Shown: in pieces, positions 1 to 7,009 of the stretch
Numbering within the stretch: position 1 is the stretch's first letter
Layout of the letters: each line of letters opens with the position of its first letter
NCBI GenBank assembly: GCA_032353305.1
Contig: JAUCNG010371816.1
Coordinates: 1 to 11,505 of the forward strand
Origin: Cephalothrix spiralis
Lineage: Eukaryota; Nemertea; Palaeonemertea; Archinemertea; Cephalotrichidae
DNA length: 11,505 nt
Reading direction: 5' to 3'
Notes under the pieces: model-generated
What the model saw: the letters and a program-made list of their open reading frames with translations, nothing else
Told to the model about the DNA's origin: nothing
Database searches by the model: none
Program-made: the position numbers and the translations under genes

Positions 1-85
1 CGATTTTTTACAATTTTTTAAATTTGATTGAATTTGTATTGTGGGAATACGAAACCGAAACTGTAGCTTTGGGCCAACAACGCTT

Positions 86-131
86 TTTTCGTATCAATGG
101 CGCCCAACGTGGGGCGCCATTGATACGAAAA
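86..131. repeat. 46-bp hairpin centred on the primer-binding site
   Basis: The left arm TTTTCGTATCAATGGCGCCC (86-105) is repeated perfectly as its reverse complement at 112-131, around a 6-base centre AACGTG. Outside this, CCAAC at 74-78 and GTTGG at 136-140 extend the symmetry imperfectly. The primer-binding site is itself quasi-palindromic (GGCGCC...GGCGCC), but the symmetry continues 13 bases into the presumed LTR end, which an ordinary element would not show. Confidence 0.85.
98..115 (+). other. Retroelement primer-binding site, tRNA-Lys type
   Basis: The 18 bases TGGCGCCCAACGTGGGGC are an exact complement of the 3' end of metazoan tRNA-Lys(CUU) including its CCA, the primer-binding site used by many LTR retroelements. 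The CCA is added to tRNAs after transcription, so a genomic match that includes TGG argues for a primer-binding site rather than a tRNA gene piece. In a normal element the 5' LTR would end just before it (here ...GTATCAA), with gag some way downstream. The LTR would therefore occupy roughly 1-97 and extend off the window. I see no second LTR copy, no gag or pol frame and no polypurine tract, so at most this is a broken edge of an element. The tRNA identity is recalled knowledge; the match is seen directly. Confidence 0.6.
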
Positions 132-255
132 GGACGTTGGTTCTACCTAATTACCATCAAGTAGGATTACAAGAACTTTACAATTCGTATTTAATGGCAT
201 TTAAAAGAGTTTTATTTGAAATGTTTACATTCCTGTTCCGAGCCAGAACCATGAG

Positions 256-385
256 GTTCGAACACTATCTATTGGCTATCACTCGAGACCGACTCACTGA
301 CCGAACTATATACATGTGCTGGCGCGATGAATAAGTCCGGTAAAGTAAACCAAGTATCATCACAATCCCATATCACAGTATTCTG
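256..385 (+). pseudogene. Possible Ig-like domain exon remnant with frameshift
   Basis: This is a weak call. In one frame (codons from 248) LAITRDRLTDRTIYMC at 272-319 keeps the spacing of the E-F strands of an I-set immunoglobulin domain: L at -15, I at -13, D at -6 and Y at -2 before the Cys. In the next frame (codons from 312) YTC...MNKSG...SHITVF at 309-383 looks like the F-G strands (Asn, Gly, then ITV). Moving between them takes one base near 320-326. The second frame is open from 255 and runs into a plausible 5' splice site, TTCTG|GTAAGA, at 385/386. Acceptor candidates are CCAG at 243-246 or GAG at 253-255. It could be a degraded adhesion or receptor exon, or pattern-matching on noise. 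Confidence 0.2.
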
Positions 386-837
386 GTAAGACGTATAGAA
401 GATTAGTTTTTTGCAGCCAAATATTTCGTATGTGTTTGCCGTTTATGCAACTCCTGGCGGGACATGTTGACCATAGAAATGCCAGAATAAATAGATACAA
501 TTGCAGAAATGTAAATTCATTAGAGACTGTCATCTAATCTTGGCAAATGTAATAAGATGATTAGCTATTCTACTAATTGGAATTGATTTTCTCGCTCAGC
601 TTGAGGAGGTTCTATTCTAAGTGTTGTAGAATTCATTAATGACTTAATTAGACAGTTTACACAATTGCTACAACATGAGTGTCCAATACCAATATCACCA
701 CTTAAGAGACATGGGACTAGGTGAAAGTTGAAACATTATTTATGTTTCGGTCTATTTACCATAATGTCCATCCTTGTGCATGGGCACGAACATCAGTATC
801 AGTTACTGGAGAACCAGCATCAGCATGCCCGGTCACT
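340..837. other. AT-rich stretch with no confirmed feature
   Basis: There is no RNA gene or repeat I can define here. A frame at 609-720 (peptide includes EFINDLIRQF and ECPIPISPLK) is open, preceded by TTTTCTCGCTCAG and followed by a GTGAAA donor at 721, so it may be a small exon. Its splice phase does not join cleanly with either neighbouring candidate. The first part of the frame starting at 728 reads through into the 18S rRNA fragment and is not a gene. Confidence 0.3.
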
Positions 838-870
838 GTCTTTGGGATCCGGGGGTAGTATGGTTACAAA

Positions 871-904
<34 letters not shown>
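838..904 (+). rRNA. Fragment of 18S rRNA (pseudogene piece)
   Basis: The block from GTCTTTGGG to GGGCACCA matches one of the most conserved parts of eukaryotic small-subunit rRNA, including GCTGAAACTTAAAGGAATTG (871-890) followed by ACGGAAGGGCACCA. Compared from memory with the animal consensus, about 3 of 67 positions differ (A for T at 847, T for G at 856, A for G at 866). The rRNA flanks are absent: the expected upstream ACCAAA and downstream CCAGGAGTGGAGCC are not there, although GTGG follows after what could be a short deletion. It is therefore a short dispersed fragment, not a functional rRNA gene. The 76-codon frame across it (728-958) is simply the translation of rRNA sequence and should not be annotated as a protein. 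Confidence 0.85.
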
Positions 905-989
905 GTGGCTGTTCCGTTAAAAAATCTTATACCCCCCCTTTTGGAATTTGAGTGGTGACTTTTAAGTGTGCATAAATACGACTTGTTTA

Positions 990-1014
990 CTTCCGGTCCT
1001 ATTGCTTCCGGTCC
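990..1014. repeat. Two tandem copies of CTTCCGGTCC
   Basis: CTTCCGGTCC occurs at 990-999 and again at 1005-1014, a 15-bp period. It is a short local duplication with no evident function. Confidence 0.7.
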
Positions 1015-1142
1015 CGTGAGAAAATGTGTAGAGACGTTTGTGATTTGTATCTATCGTTTTACATCTTGTGATTTAGTCGTGAATAAAATACAATCCATTA
1101 CCATATATTCTGTCGAAACCTGAGCTAACATAATAGTAGCGG

Positions 1143-1418
1143 GGCCTGTGCGGATTTACCCCGAAGAGAGGATTAAACCTTACTGAGCACCAGAGTATAA
1201 GCATTGTGCGCTGAGGACCTTGCCCAAGGTTCTTAACGTGGAAAGAAAGCACGGGACTCTTTAACCCGGGTTCTTCGAACGTCCTAACAAATGTTCAGAA
1301 CCGTATCATCAACCTAGCTGAAAGCAAGAAAGATTATTGACTTCTTTTACTAATTCGACACTAATGTAATGTGGCCGAGTTCGGGGTACACCGCCTCTAC
1401 TAACTGAGATAGCCCGGC
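1143..1418 (-). mobile_element. tRNA-derived SINE, minus strand
   Basis: Read on the minus strand, the head GCCGGGCTATCTCAGTTAGT (1418 downwards) matches a tRNA 5' half with an A box (TATCTCAGTTAGTAGAGG), and GTGTCGAATTA about 50 bases on resembles a decayed B box. The body at 1232-1201 (GAACCTTGGGCAAGGTCCTC) and the tail at 1166-1143 (CGGGGTAAATCCGC) align with the second copy at 6601-6714 (26 of 32 bases in the core block). SINEs are copied by LINE reverse transcriptase; the tail probably mimics a partner LINE's 3' end. No poly-A tail or target duplication is obvious, so this is an old copy. The head differs enough from the second copy that they may be subfamilies sharing one body. Confidence 0.65.
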
Positions 1419-1514
1419 GAACAAGAAATAGATAGGCAGATAGACCCAAAAAATTTTCACCGATTTTTACAAAAAAGTTTCTTGTCAAATTGAGTTTCTA
1501 ATAAGATTCCGAAT

Positions 1515-1567
1515 GGTTACAAATTAGTAACCTTAGTACAGGTTACAAAGTAAACAGCTGTTTACTT
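1515..1567. repeat. Cluster of palindromes: GGTTAC hairpin and 20-bp perfect palindrome
   Basis: AAGTAAACAGCTGTTTACTT at 1548-1567 is a perfect 20-bp palindrome with the E-box CAGCTG at its centre. Just upstream GGTTAC (1515-1520) and GTAACC (1527-1532) form a small hairpin, and GGTTAC recurs at 1541-1546. The cluster could be a protein-binding site or the remnant of a MITE end. Nothing in the sequence decides this. Confidence 0.7.
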
Positions 1568-1602
1568 AGTGATCGAAAGTAATTGCTTTATATCGTCTTG
1601 AG

Positions 1603-1753
1603 TGTTCTGAACTGGCAAAGACCAAGATCAACAGCCATCTCGACATAGAAAAAATAGCACCAATTAACCAACTTTTGCTGGACAATTGGAAAAGGTTACA
1701 GAATGGCAAATTCCCTTTCTCCAAGAATTACGGTCCGGACCAACACATTCTCT
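1603..1753 (+). CDS. Candidate internal coding exon, unknown protein
   Basis: The frame is open from 1573 to 1758. The segment starting CSELAKTKINSHLDIEK and ending NYGPDQHIL looks like real protein: mixed polar and hydrophobic residues, many C- or G-ending codons, and higher GC than its flanks. It ends at a consensus donor, CTCT|GTGAGT (1753/1754). An acceptor TTTATATCGTCTTGAG ending at 1602 gives a 151-bp exon in phase 0; AAAG at 1576-1579 is an alternative. The end phase (1) fits the candidate exon at 2552. I do not recognise the family; a faint likeness to the juxtamembrane segment of receptor tyrosine phosphatases (PI...L..RL...F..FSK.Y) is too weak to use. Open frames this long occur by chance here, hence the modest confidence. 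Confidence 0.33.
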
Positions 1754-1879
1754 GTGAGTTTTGATGAATAGTTTTAAAGTAGGCTAAGACTTGCCAGATG
1801 TAGTTTTTGTTTTAATGATTAAAAATTATTCCAAAAAATCAATTTGGAGTTTCTCAACACCAAAATAAAGCTACCGAGG

Positions 1880-2150
1880 TGTTTCTTATGTTCGTGATGA
1901 CGTTACAAATATCATGAAAGTTCAGTCCTGCATAATCGTAGGTTCGATTCCCTTATCCCCCAGTTGTATACGAGCTCGACTGGGTTGCAGCCAATGTATC
2001 AACCGTGTGTAATGGAACAAGTTCATGCACATAAACAATCCCTGAGAGATATTTGATAAGTGCAATGCATTATTGCATAATAAGAGTAGCCGAGGTCGTG
2101 GTTCCCAGACTAATATGTGGTCGGCCTCAAAACTCATTTTGGCGTGGTAA
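1880..2150 (+). mobile_element. Possible tRNA-related SINE fragment
   Basis: GGTTCGATTCC at 1942-1952 is an exact pol III B-box consensus, preceded by an anticodon-arm-like stretch and an A-box-like GTGATGACGTTAC (about 1894-1906). About 200 bases follow that resemble neither other SINE here in their body. It could be a third, unrelated tRNA-derived SINE or a decayed tRNA pseudogene. The acceptor stem does not pair well enough to call a tRNA gene. The minus-strand frame at 1922-2137 is a shadow of this sequence. Confidence 0.35.
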
Positions 2151-2234
2151 TATTAAATTAATTTTTGTAATTCAAAGAAAATTATTGTTATCAAAGTATT
2201 TTACAAGTTGATGGTGTTTATATTTAAAATGCTA

Positions 2235-2422
2235 CCGGAGTGAAGATGGCGGCCACCGGCCAATTTTTATCTTGCTCTTTTGTTTAACCTGAGATAATTA
2301 TTCTGAGTTTTTTGTGTGTTATAATATCCATTTGTTAATTATATAGCTTTTTTAGTAAAAAAACTTAGAATAATTATCTCAGCAAGATAAAAATTGGCCG
2401 GTGGCCGCCAACTTCACTCCGG
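2235..2422. mobile_element. 188-bp hairpin MITE, probable TA target site
   Basis: The outer 43 bases of the two arms, beginning ACCGGAGTGAAG, are the same apart from one base (A against T at 2246). The left arm then carries a 14-bp stretch (about 2277-2290) missing from the right, after which GAGATAATTATTCT resumes with one further difference. The loop (2314-2356) is A/T-rich. TA directly flanks both ends (2233-2234 and 2423-2424), as in Tc1/mariner-type insertions with ends CCGGAGTGAAG. There is no coding capacity; it would depend on a transposase elsewhere. The high arm identity suggests recent amplification or upkeep by hairpin conversion. Superfamily assignment is inference. Confidence 0.85.
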
Positions 2423-2551
2423 TAAAAATACTATAGTGATAATTGCCAATATATTTCATCATCATATCCAACCTGATATGAGACTTTAGTAGTTTGGGGT
2501 TTAAAGAATTAACCTATAAATATACAAATGTCTTTTTTATTGCAATTTTAG

Positions 2552-2613
2552 CTGATTTAAATGTAGGTGAAGACATTTTCGCGGAATATGCTAATGATAT
2601 TAGCCTTTTATAG
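2552..2613 (+). CDS. Candidate terminal exon, ends at TAG
   Basis: A very strong acceptor (TCTTTTTTATTGCAATTTTAG, 2531-2551) is followed by two bases completing a codon, then DLNVGEDIFAEYANDISLL and a TAG at 2611-2613. The start phase matches the donor at 1753, where joining creates a Ser codon (T+CT). An AATAAA follows 15 bases after the stop. Together these look like the 3' end of a gene on the plus strand with a 798-bp intron containing the MITE and the tRNA-like element. No known domain is recognised. It is short enough that chance cannot be excluded. Confidence 0.33.
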
Positions 2614-2627
2614 CCATTTAAATAACT

Positions 2628-2633
2628 AATAAA
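2628..2633 (+). terminator. Candidate polyadenylation signal AATAAA
   Basis: AATAAA lies 15 bases after the TAG of the candidate terminal exon, followed by a T-rich stretch (CTATTTTATTCC). The motif is common in AT-rich DNA; it gains weight only from its position. Confidence 0.3.
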
Positions 2634-2639
2634 CTATTT

Positions 2640-3331
2640 TATTCCTTGAATCTCCAGACAGTGGTACTGCTCGAAGAATAGGATTAACTTCTAGTGGTTC
2701 TACTAAAATTAGATTTGGTAAGATTAAATCCAAGAAACTGCAATAAACGTCGGAATCAAAATCCTCAGAGATAAACAACTTTTGAATTTATTTACAAAAT
2801 TTGCGATGACATGTTCATCTTCAGACCTCGAATTCCGAGTTCAAAAAAATAAATTCAAAAATTATCAGGTCTCATTTGCTTATCATTAATTGTGGATTTC
2901 GATTCTAAAATGGCCGGTTCCAGGTCGGGAATTATGTAACCTCCTCTAGATGGCCCTGTTCATCACATCTTGCCATTAACTCATTTGAAATTGTCTTATT
3001 TCCCAAAAACTTTCAAGGTCGGGCCCCGCTTCGGGTATCGGGGCGGGGTTCGGAATGAACGCGAATCCGGACACCTCTTACCTCACCATTCGGTTTTTTC
3101 AGTAGCTATGAAAAACTCACTTTAATAAATCGTTCAAAATGATCAGTTTTACCAAAATCACAAGGGACGAGAAAAAAAATCTTAGGACCGAGTATTTTTT
3201 AAACAGCTTAGATCTCGGCTTTTTTGCTGTATATACATCCCACGCACTTCAAGGCAAGGGAGTAAAAATGGAAATTCGTCAAGAAACAGCGAAATTATGA
3301 CATTTTTGCCAGATGTTTTGGCCAAGGCCAA
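2640..3331. other. Mostly featureless, with one 14-bp inverted repeat
   Basis: TTTTGAATTTATTT at 2780-2793 is repeated inverted at 2847-2860 (AAATAAATTCAAAA), perhaps a worn MITE or chance in AT-rich DNA. A GC-rich island at about 3017-3070 contains a small stem GCCCCG...CGGGGC but no recognisable gene. Nothing else is supportable. Confidence 0.4.
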
Positions 3332-3494
3332 GTGTCAGGTTTTCCGATGGTCGAGGTCCAATTGTATCATGTCCCTCAAATCACCGAGCCTGAGGGGTTG
3401 ATTATGGGTATGTTTTTTTTATTTACTGAACGATGCCACAATGTCGAAGAACAAAAAATATTGCAAAAATCCATTTTTAAAAAGTGCCCCACTT

Positions 3495-3633
3495 TTTCGC
3501 TGACACATATACGGGTCGCTGGCAGCGAAATAGTCTGCTAAAGAAGACGAACGGTCAGGTAACCAGTCTACATTAGAATGTAGGTTCGGAATTCTAAATA
3601 TATTCTTAAGTATATTAGCAGCGAAAGAGTTAA
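3495..3633. repeat. Hairpin region with TTAA-flanked end, possible piggyBac-like terminus
   Basis: TTTCGCTG (3495-3502) pairs with CAGCGAAA (3523-3530) across ACACATATACGGGTCGCTGG. A second GCAGCGAAAGAG at 3618-3629 is followed directly by TTAA (3630-3633), the target site of piggyBac-type transposons. A separate perfect stem CTACATT/AATGTAG lies at 3568-3583. No matching left terminus beginning TTAACTCTTTCGCTGC was found, so this may be a one-ended fragment. The piggyBac reading is inference. Confidence 0.3.
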
Positions 3634-4051
3634 AAGATAATTTTAATCAAAATACAAAGCTCGTATTTCATTATAGTTTCCTAATATGACTACGTGACTT
3701 TGGCTTGTTTTGTATCAAAAATCAAAAAATGTAATGAAGCGGTGTTGATGATTTTGACAGGAATATGGCAGCTCATAGGGAGAAATTTCTGCCGTGCTAC
3801 TTCGTATTAATTTAACGAAAATATTCCATGAATCTAATATTTACCTTCTTGGTTAACATGTCATCAGGATCCAAAGAACAGACCGTAAATCCTCCGCTAA
3901 TATCTTAATTCTACAAGGGGAGGTTTTGTTTGCTCGATTTGTCACTGTAACTTGAGCAATTATAAAGTGGTCTTTTTGTTTGACAAAGTTATTTGAGAAA
4001 CGTAATTTTAACACCAAAAATAATATGAGACCTTTTTTACTGGTAAACAAG
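3634..4051. other. No feature recognised
   Basis: AT-rich sequence without repeats, RNA genes or convincing exons. The minus-strand frame at 3853-4050 has no protein-like features. Confidence 0.4.
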
Positions 4052-4055
4052 TAGT

Positions 4056-4258
4056 CAGACGGTCATGTATCGGCGATGGTTTTGCTTTGAGATCTGGTTC
4101 CGACCAGATGTGGGTAAAATCAGACTAAACTTACACAGTGTTCTATAAACAAGATATACGCGGTCGTTAAAAGCGCTATGGGGAGTCTAGCTCCGATTAG
4201 CTATATTCGCAAAATTTGCGAATTTGAAACAAAAACATCGCCGATACATGACCGTCTG
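4056..4258. mobile_element. 203-bp MITE with CAGACGG ends and 4-bp target duplication
   Basis: The left end CAGACGGTCATGTATCGGCG is repeated inverted at the right end (to 4258), with near identity for about 33 bases. TAGT flanks both sides (4052-4055 and 4259-4262), which fits a 4-bp target duplication. The interior holds two further hairpins: ATCTGGT/ACCAGAT (4092-4109, 4-base loop) and ATTCGCAAA/TTTGCGAAT (4205-4223, one-base spacer). A 4-bp non-TTAA duplication would fit groups such as Sola or Chapaev, but this cannot be settled from one copy. There is no coding capacity. Confidence 0.8.
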
Positions 4259-4262
4259 TAGT

Positions 4263-4788
4263 TATACTGACTAATATTTCTACGGACGCCGATTCAAACT
4301 TGTTTCGGCGTTTATATGGAGACGGAAAGATCCGAAAGGAAAATGCGCTACTATTATATATAATACGACCTCATGATTTATTAATAAGCAGTTTTTAAAA
4401 CTAAAAACTTCAGTTAAAATAAGTCTGTTGAGCTGTTTTTCGACATATATACTTTTTGAAAGATTGGCTGGTATAATGGCTGTAGAGATATAAACCTTGT
4501 TCACCAGATTGACCCGTATTCTGCCTTTAATGCTATTTAGTTTGAAAAAAAATCACCAGTGACAGCACCATATGTTTGGCTCGTGAGAGAAAGGGTAAGG
4601 TTAGGGCAGGATGTGGTAAATACGTTCTTATCATATGGAAAAACCATTAAGCCGTCAATCAACTATCCAACGAACCTCAGATCTATACCAAAGCTGAGGA
4701 TGTTGGACCTCTTCTATGAGACCTTGATGGTCAATGTTCTCAATTGTACCACGGTACCATGATCAGCTTGTTTGGCAGTTGCAAAAGG
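4263..4788. other. No confirmed feature; ambiguous open frames at 4559-4762
   Basis: The segment 4559-4762 is slightly GC-richer and open for 67 codons on the plus strand from a GTG, while the minus strand is also open at about 4655-4760 with protein-like content (QGLIEEVQHPQLW, faintly like the MADF pattern LI..V..HP.LW). Both strands cannot be coding and neither has clear splice sites. It may be a worn transposon gene or chance. Confidence 0.25.
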
Positions 4789-5130
4789 CAGGGTTTCCAG
4801 CAGTCCTTAAAATCCTTGAAGTCTTTGAAAATTTTGAATTTTAAAAAGGGGTCCTAAAAATTTTAACGCATTCTCTTCATTTTTCGAGAATCGGCGCGAG
4901 CCACATAAATTATGTTTAAGAGTCATTCACAATTTCTCAAACATAAGGAGTTGAGAATTGCATTCTTAATATCCCTTTGATGAACATGGGTCATATTTTG
5001 TTTTCAGTTTTGTCGTACATTAGAGGAACACACTGTGAACTAATCTGATTTTAACATGAAAACATGAGTTTGATGAAAAAATAGTCGTTGATTTTCTTTA
5101 AAAAGTCCTTGAAGTTGCTGAGAACCAATG
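4789..5130. mobile_element. Decayed hAT-like non-autonomous element
   Basis: CAGGGTTTCCAGCAGTCCTT at 4789-4808 has the CAGGG start common in hAT transposons, followed by the TCCTTGAAGTCTTTGAAA type of sequence found next to such ends. The reverse complement of 5130-5092 reads CATTGGTTCTCAGCAACTTC, a plausible mutated partner end. The flanking octamers GCAAAAGG (4781-4788) and ACAAATTG (5131-5138) agree at 5 of 8 bases, as a worn 8-bp target duplication might. No transposase is present. Confidence is limited by divergence of the right end. Confidence 0.4.
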
Positions 5131-5138
5131 ACAAATTG

Positions 5139-6504
5139 ACGTCACAAAATGCACGTCGTCCACCCAGTTGTTGGATAATCAACATGTTTATGTTATCAAA
5201 ATATCGGATTTGTCGATATAGAAAAATTCGGTAAAGGAGATTATCAAATAAAATATATTCAGTAGACTGTAAATATTCGATATTATAGATGTTTCTGATC
5301 AATCATCTGGGAAAAAACATTGTTTTTCGCCTTCGGAACTTAACTTGACTGAACCAAATGATGATTTCCCATACCTGTGGAGTGACCCGGTATAAAACGT
5401 AAACAAACATAAAACTGTCCCAATTTTGGAGTATTGTTGCAAAATGTGAAATAAATTTGTGAGACGCTTGCATCTCTCAAGGCCTCAATATATAAGCTTA
5501 CATAAAACGGACTATTAGACAATTATTAGTCCGGAGTAAATAGTCGAGAAGTCCTGTACACATTTTAGCCCGTTTCCCGCCCATTTATTTATGGGGACCC
5601 AATTCCAATTATTTCCCAAAACCTTTTAGCTAATATTTACCTTACCCTTGACTGTAATTTTGTTCAACTTTTACATATAGAAGGTTTTTTACATATACAA
5701 TGTAGTAACTAGGCTTTCCAAAAAGGTCATCAAAATTGCCACCCCGTTTTCGACAACATAATTTCTTGCTTAATCTCAATTTCTATGGCAATAAAAACAT
5801 CATAGAAGACCATTAACTAGCATTTAAAAGTGCAATGTTTTGTTAGATTATTTTATTTACAATGTTAAATTTGATTTTCGCTATCACAAAAATATAAAAA
5901 ATAGAGTTAATTTGGTATTTTGGCCAAAACACTATCCATTCCGTATGTCAACAGTATAGCGTAAGTATTAGAGCAGCGAACCTAATTGATGAGTTATGGT
6001 TGAATGCATTATCTCACAGACAACCTCATTCATATTCCCTGATTGTCGATCTTTTCAGATTGGATTTCGTGATTTTTCTATTTATTTTTTATCAGCTCTG
6101 CTATCAGCGTCACTTTGCAATGTTGCACTAATATCCACCCTGCATTATTGATGTCAGGCTAATTCTTTCTCACTTCTTGTATAGACGGGTTGCCAAGATC
6201 TCTATCTCGCCATTTGCGCATTAGGGAAAGATTTATTGTGCTGGAATATAAGGAAAGGCTCATTTCTATGATTTTTCACGTATCAGTATTGACTTTATTT
6301 TTAACCTTTGCCAAATAAAATATTTTTTAATGGAATTACTTTTCCCAGTTTCCTCGGTATTTTTCTCAATTTGATCGGTCTAATTTCCTCAGGGAACTTA
6401 ATGTAGCTGCAGTTAAACTATAATAATATCACGGAGGGAGCTCTTAATTTTGATTTGTTTATCTCGTTATGCATTATACGGAATAAAAACTTAAATGCCA
6501 TTAA
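5139..6504. other. Long AT-rich stretch with no confirmed gene
   Basis: Only small symmetries are seen: CGGACTA/TAGTCCG (5508-5533) and the palindrome TTTTGGCCAAAA (5918-5929). A start-less frame is open for about 77 codons up to TAA near 6130 and ends in a hydrophobic run, but by rough estimate several frames of that length are expected by chance in a window like this. Nothing here is supported as a gene, RNA or transposon. Confidence 0.4.
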
Positions 6505-6510
6505 TACTCC

Positions 6511-6720
6511 GCTCGATCATATACGGGTGAGGACGTTAGACTAGTAATCCGGTGGTCCCGGTTCGAGTCTCAGACGTTGACCCACCTTTTTCATCCTGTA
6601 GAACCGTGGGCAAGATCCTCATCTAACATTGCTTTCTAGGTGGCTCGGTTAATACGTTAAGTGGGTTGTATTAACTGCAAAAGAAGCTCACTCGGGGTAA
6701 ACCCGCATAGGTCAGGCTTA
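6511..6720 (+). mobile_element. tRNA-derived SINE, plus strand, tail interrupted by a MITE
   Basis: GGTTCGAGTCT at 6560-6570 is a near-consensus B box, preceded by GACGTTAGACTAGTAATCCG, typical of the anticodon region of tRNA-derived SINEs; the A box lies about 6511-6530 and is degraded. The body at 6601-6632 (GAACCGTGGGCAAGATCCTC) and tail at 6691-6714 (CTCGGGGTAAACCCGCATAG) match the minus-strand copy at 1143-1232. The tail is cut at CTTA by the MITE starting at 6721; sequence after the MITE (TTATAATGT) loosely resembles what flanks the tail of the other copy, so the MITE probably landed in or at the edge of this SINE. Confidence 0.75.
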
Positions 6721-6944
6721 GGGCTCCATTACACTACCCGATATTTAGCTGCCGACCTCGTCCCGATTAAACAAAATTTGATCATATCCTGTGATATGCG
6801 TGACTGAAAATTCAAAATTGTATTGTTGTCGTATTTAAATTAATACAATTTTGAATTTTCAGTCACGCATCACAGGATTTGATAAAATTTTGTTTAATCG
6901 GGAAGAGGTCGGCAGCTAAAAATCGGCCCAGTGTAACGGAGCCC
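6721..6944. mobile_element. 224-bp Harbinger/Tourist-type MITE
   Basis: The arms run almost to the centre. The left begins GGGCTCCATTACACTACCCG and the reversed right begins GGGCTCCGTTACACTGGGCC; both continue through AGCTGCCGACCTC, CCCGATTAAACAAAATTT, CCTGTGAT and GCGTGACTGAAAATTCAAAA. TTA flanks both ends (6718-6720, 6945-6947), the 3-bp duplication of PIF/Harbinger transposons, whose ends commonly start with GGG. The left arm has small insertions relative to the right (for example ATAT near 6783-6800). With no coding capacity, it would be mobilised in trans by a Harbinger transposase and its Myb-like partner. It inserted next to the SINE tail and so is younger than the SINE. Confidence 0.88.
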
Positions 6945-6966
6945 TTATAATGTATATGATGACGGA

Positions 6967-7009
6967 CAGATTTATCTTCATTATTAATTCAGTAATAAAG
7001 ATAAATCTG
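6967..7009. repeat. Small hairpin, 12-bp perfect stem
   Basis: CAGATTTATCTT (6967-6978) pairs with AAGATAAATCTG (6998-7009), with an inner ATTA/TAAT. It lies 22 bases beyond the Harbinger MITE. No run of T after the stem suggests a terminator, and its role is unknown. Confidence 0.7.

Noticed and set aside
41-334. 97-codon open frame as a gag or host gene
   Set aside because: It runs straight through the primer-binding site and the hairpin, and its start has no support; only a small part resembles an Ig domain.
728-958. 76-codon frame as a small secreted protein
   Set aside because: Its second half is translated 18S rRNA sequence; it begins at a TTG and is open partly because the rRNA part is GC-rich.
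1040-1160. LTR end plus initiator-Met primer-binding site (TAGTAGCGGGGCCTG after an AATAAA at about 1084)
   Set aside because: The supposed binding site has mismatches and overlaps the SINE tail, which is independently supported by the second copy.
1894-1960. Functional tRNA gene
   Set aside because: The B box is perfect but the acceptor and D stems do not pair, so only a tRNA-derived repeat is supported.
3313-3407. Exon with peptide CFGQGQVSGFPMVEVQ and a GTATGT donor
   Set aside because: The start resembles a kinase glycine loop only superficially, no following kinase exon was found, and the acceptor is ambiguous.
4559-4762. Protein-coding gene on either strand
   Set aside because: Both strands look equally open and protein-like, there are no splice or start signals, and the MADF likeness rests on a few residues.
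5875-6132. About 77 open codons ending in a hydrophobic run
   Set aside because: No start codon, no clear exon borders, and several frames of this length are expected by chance in a window of this size and composition.
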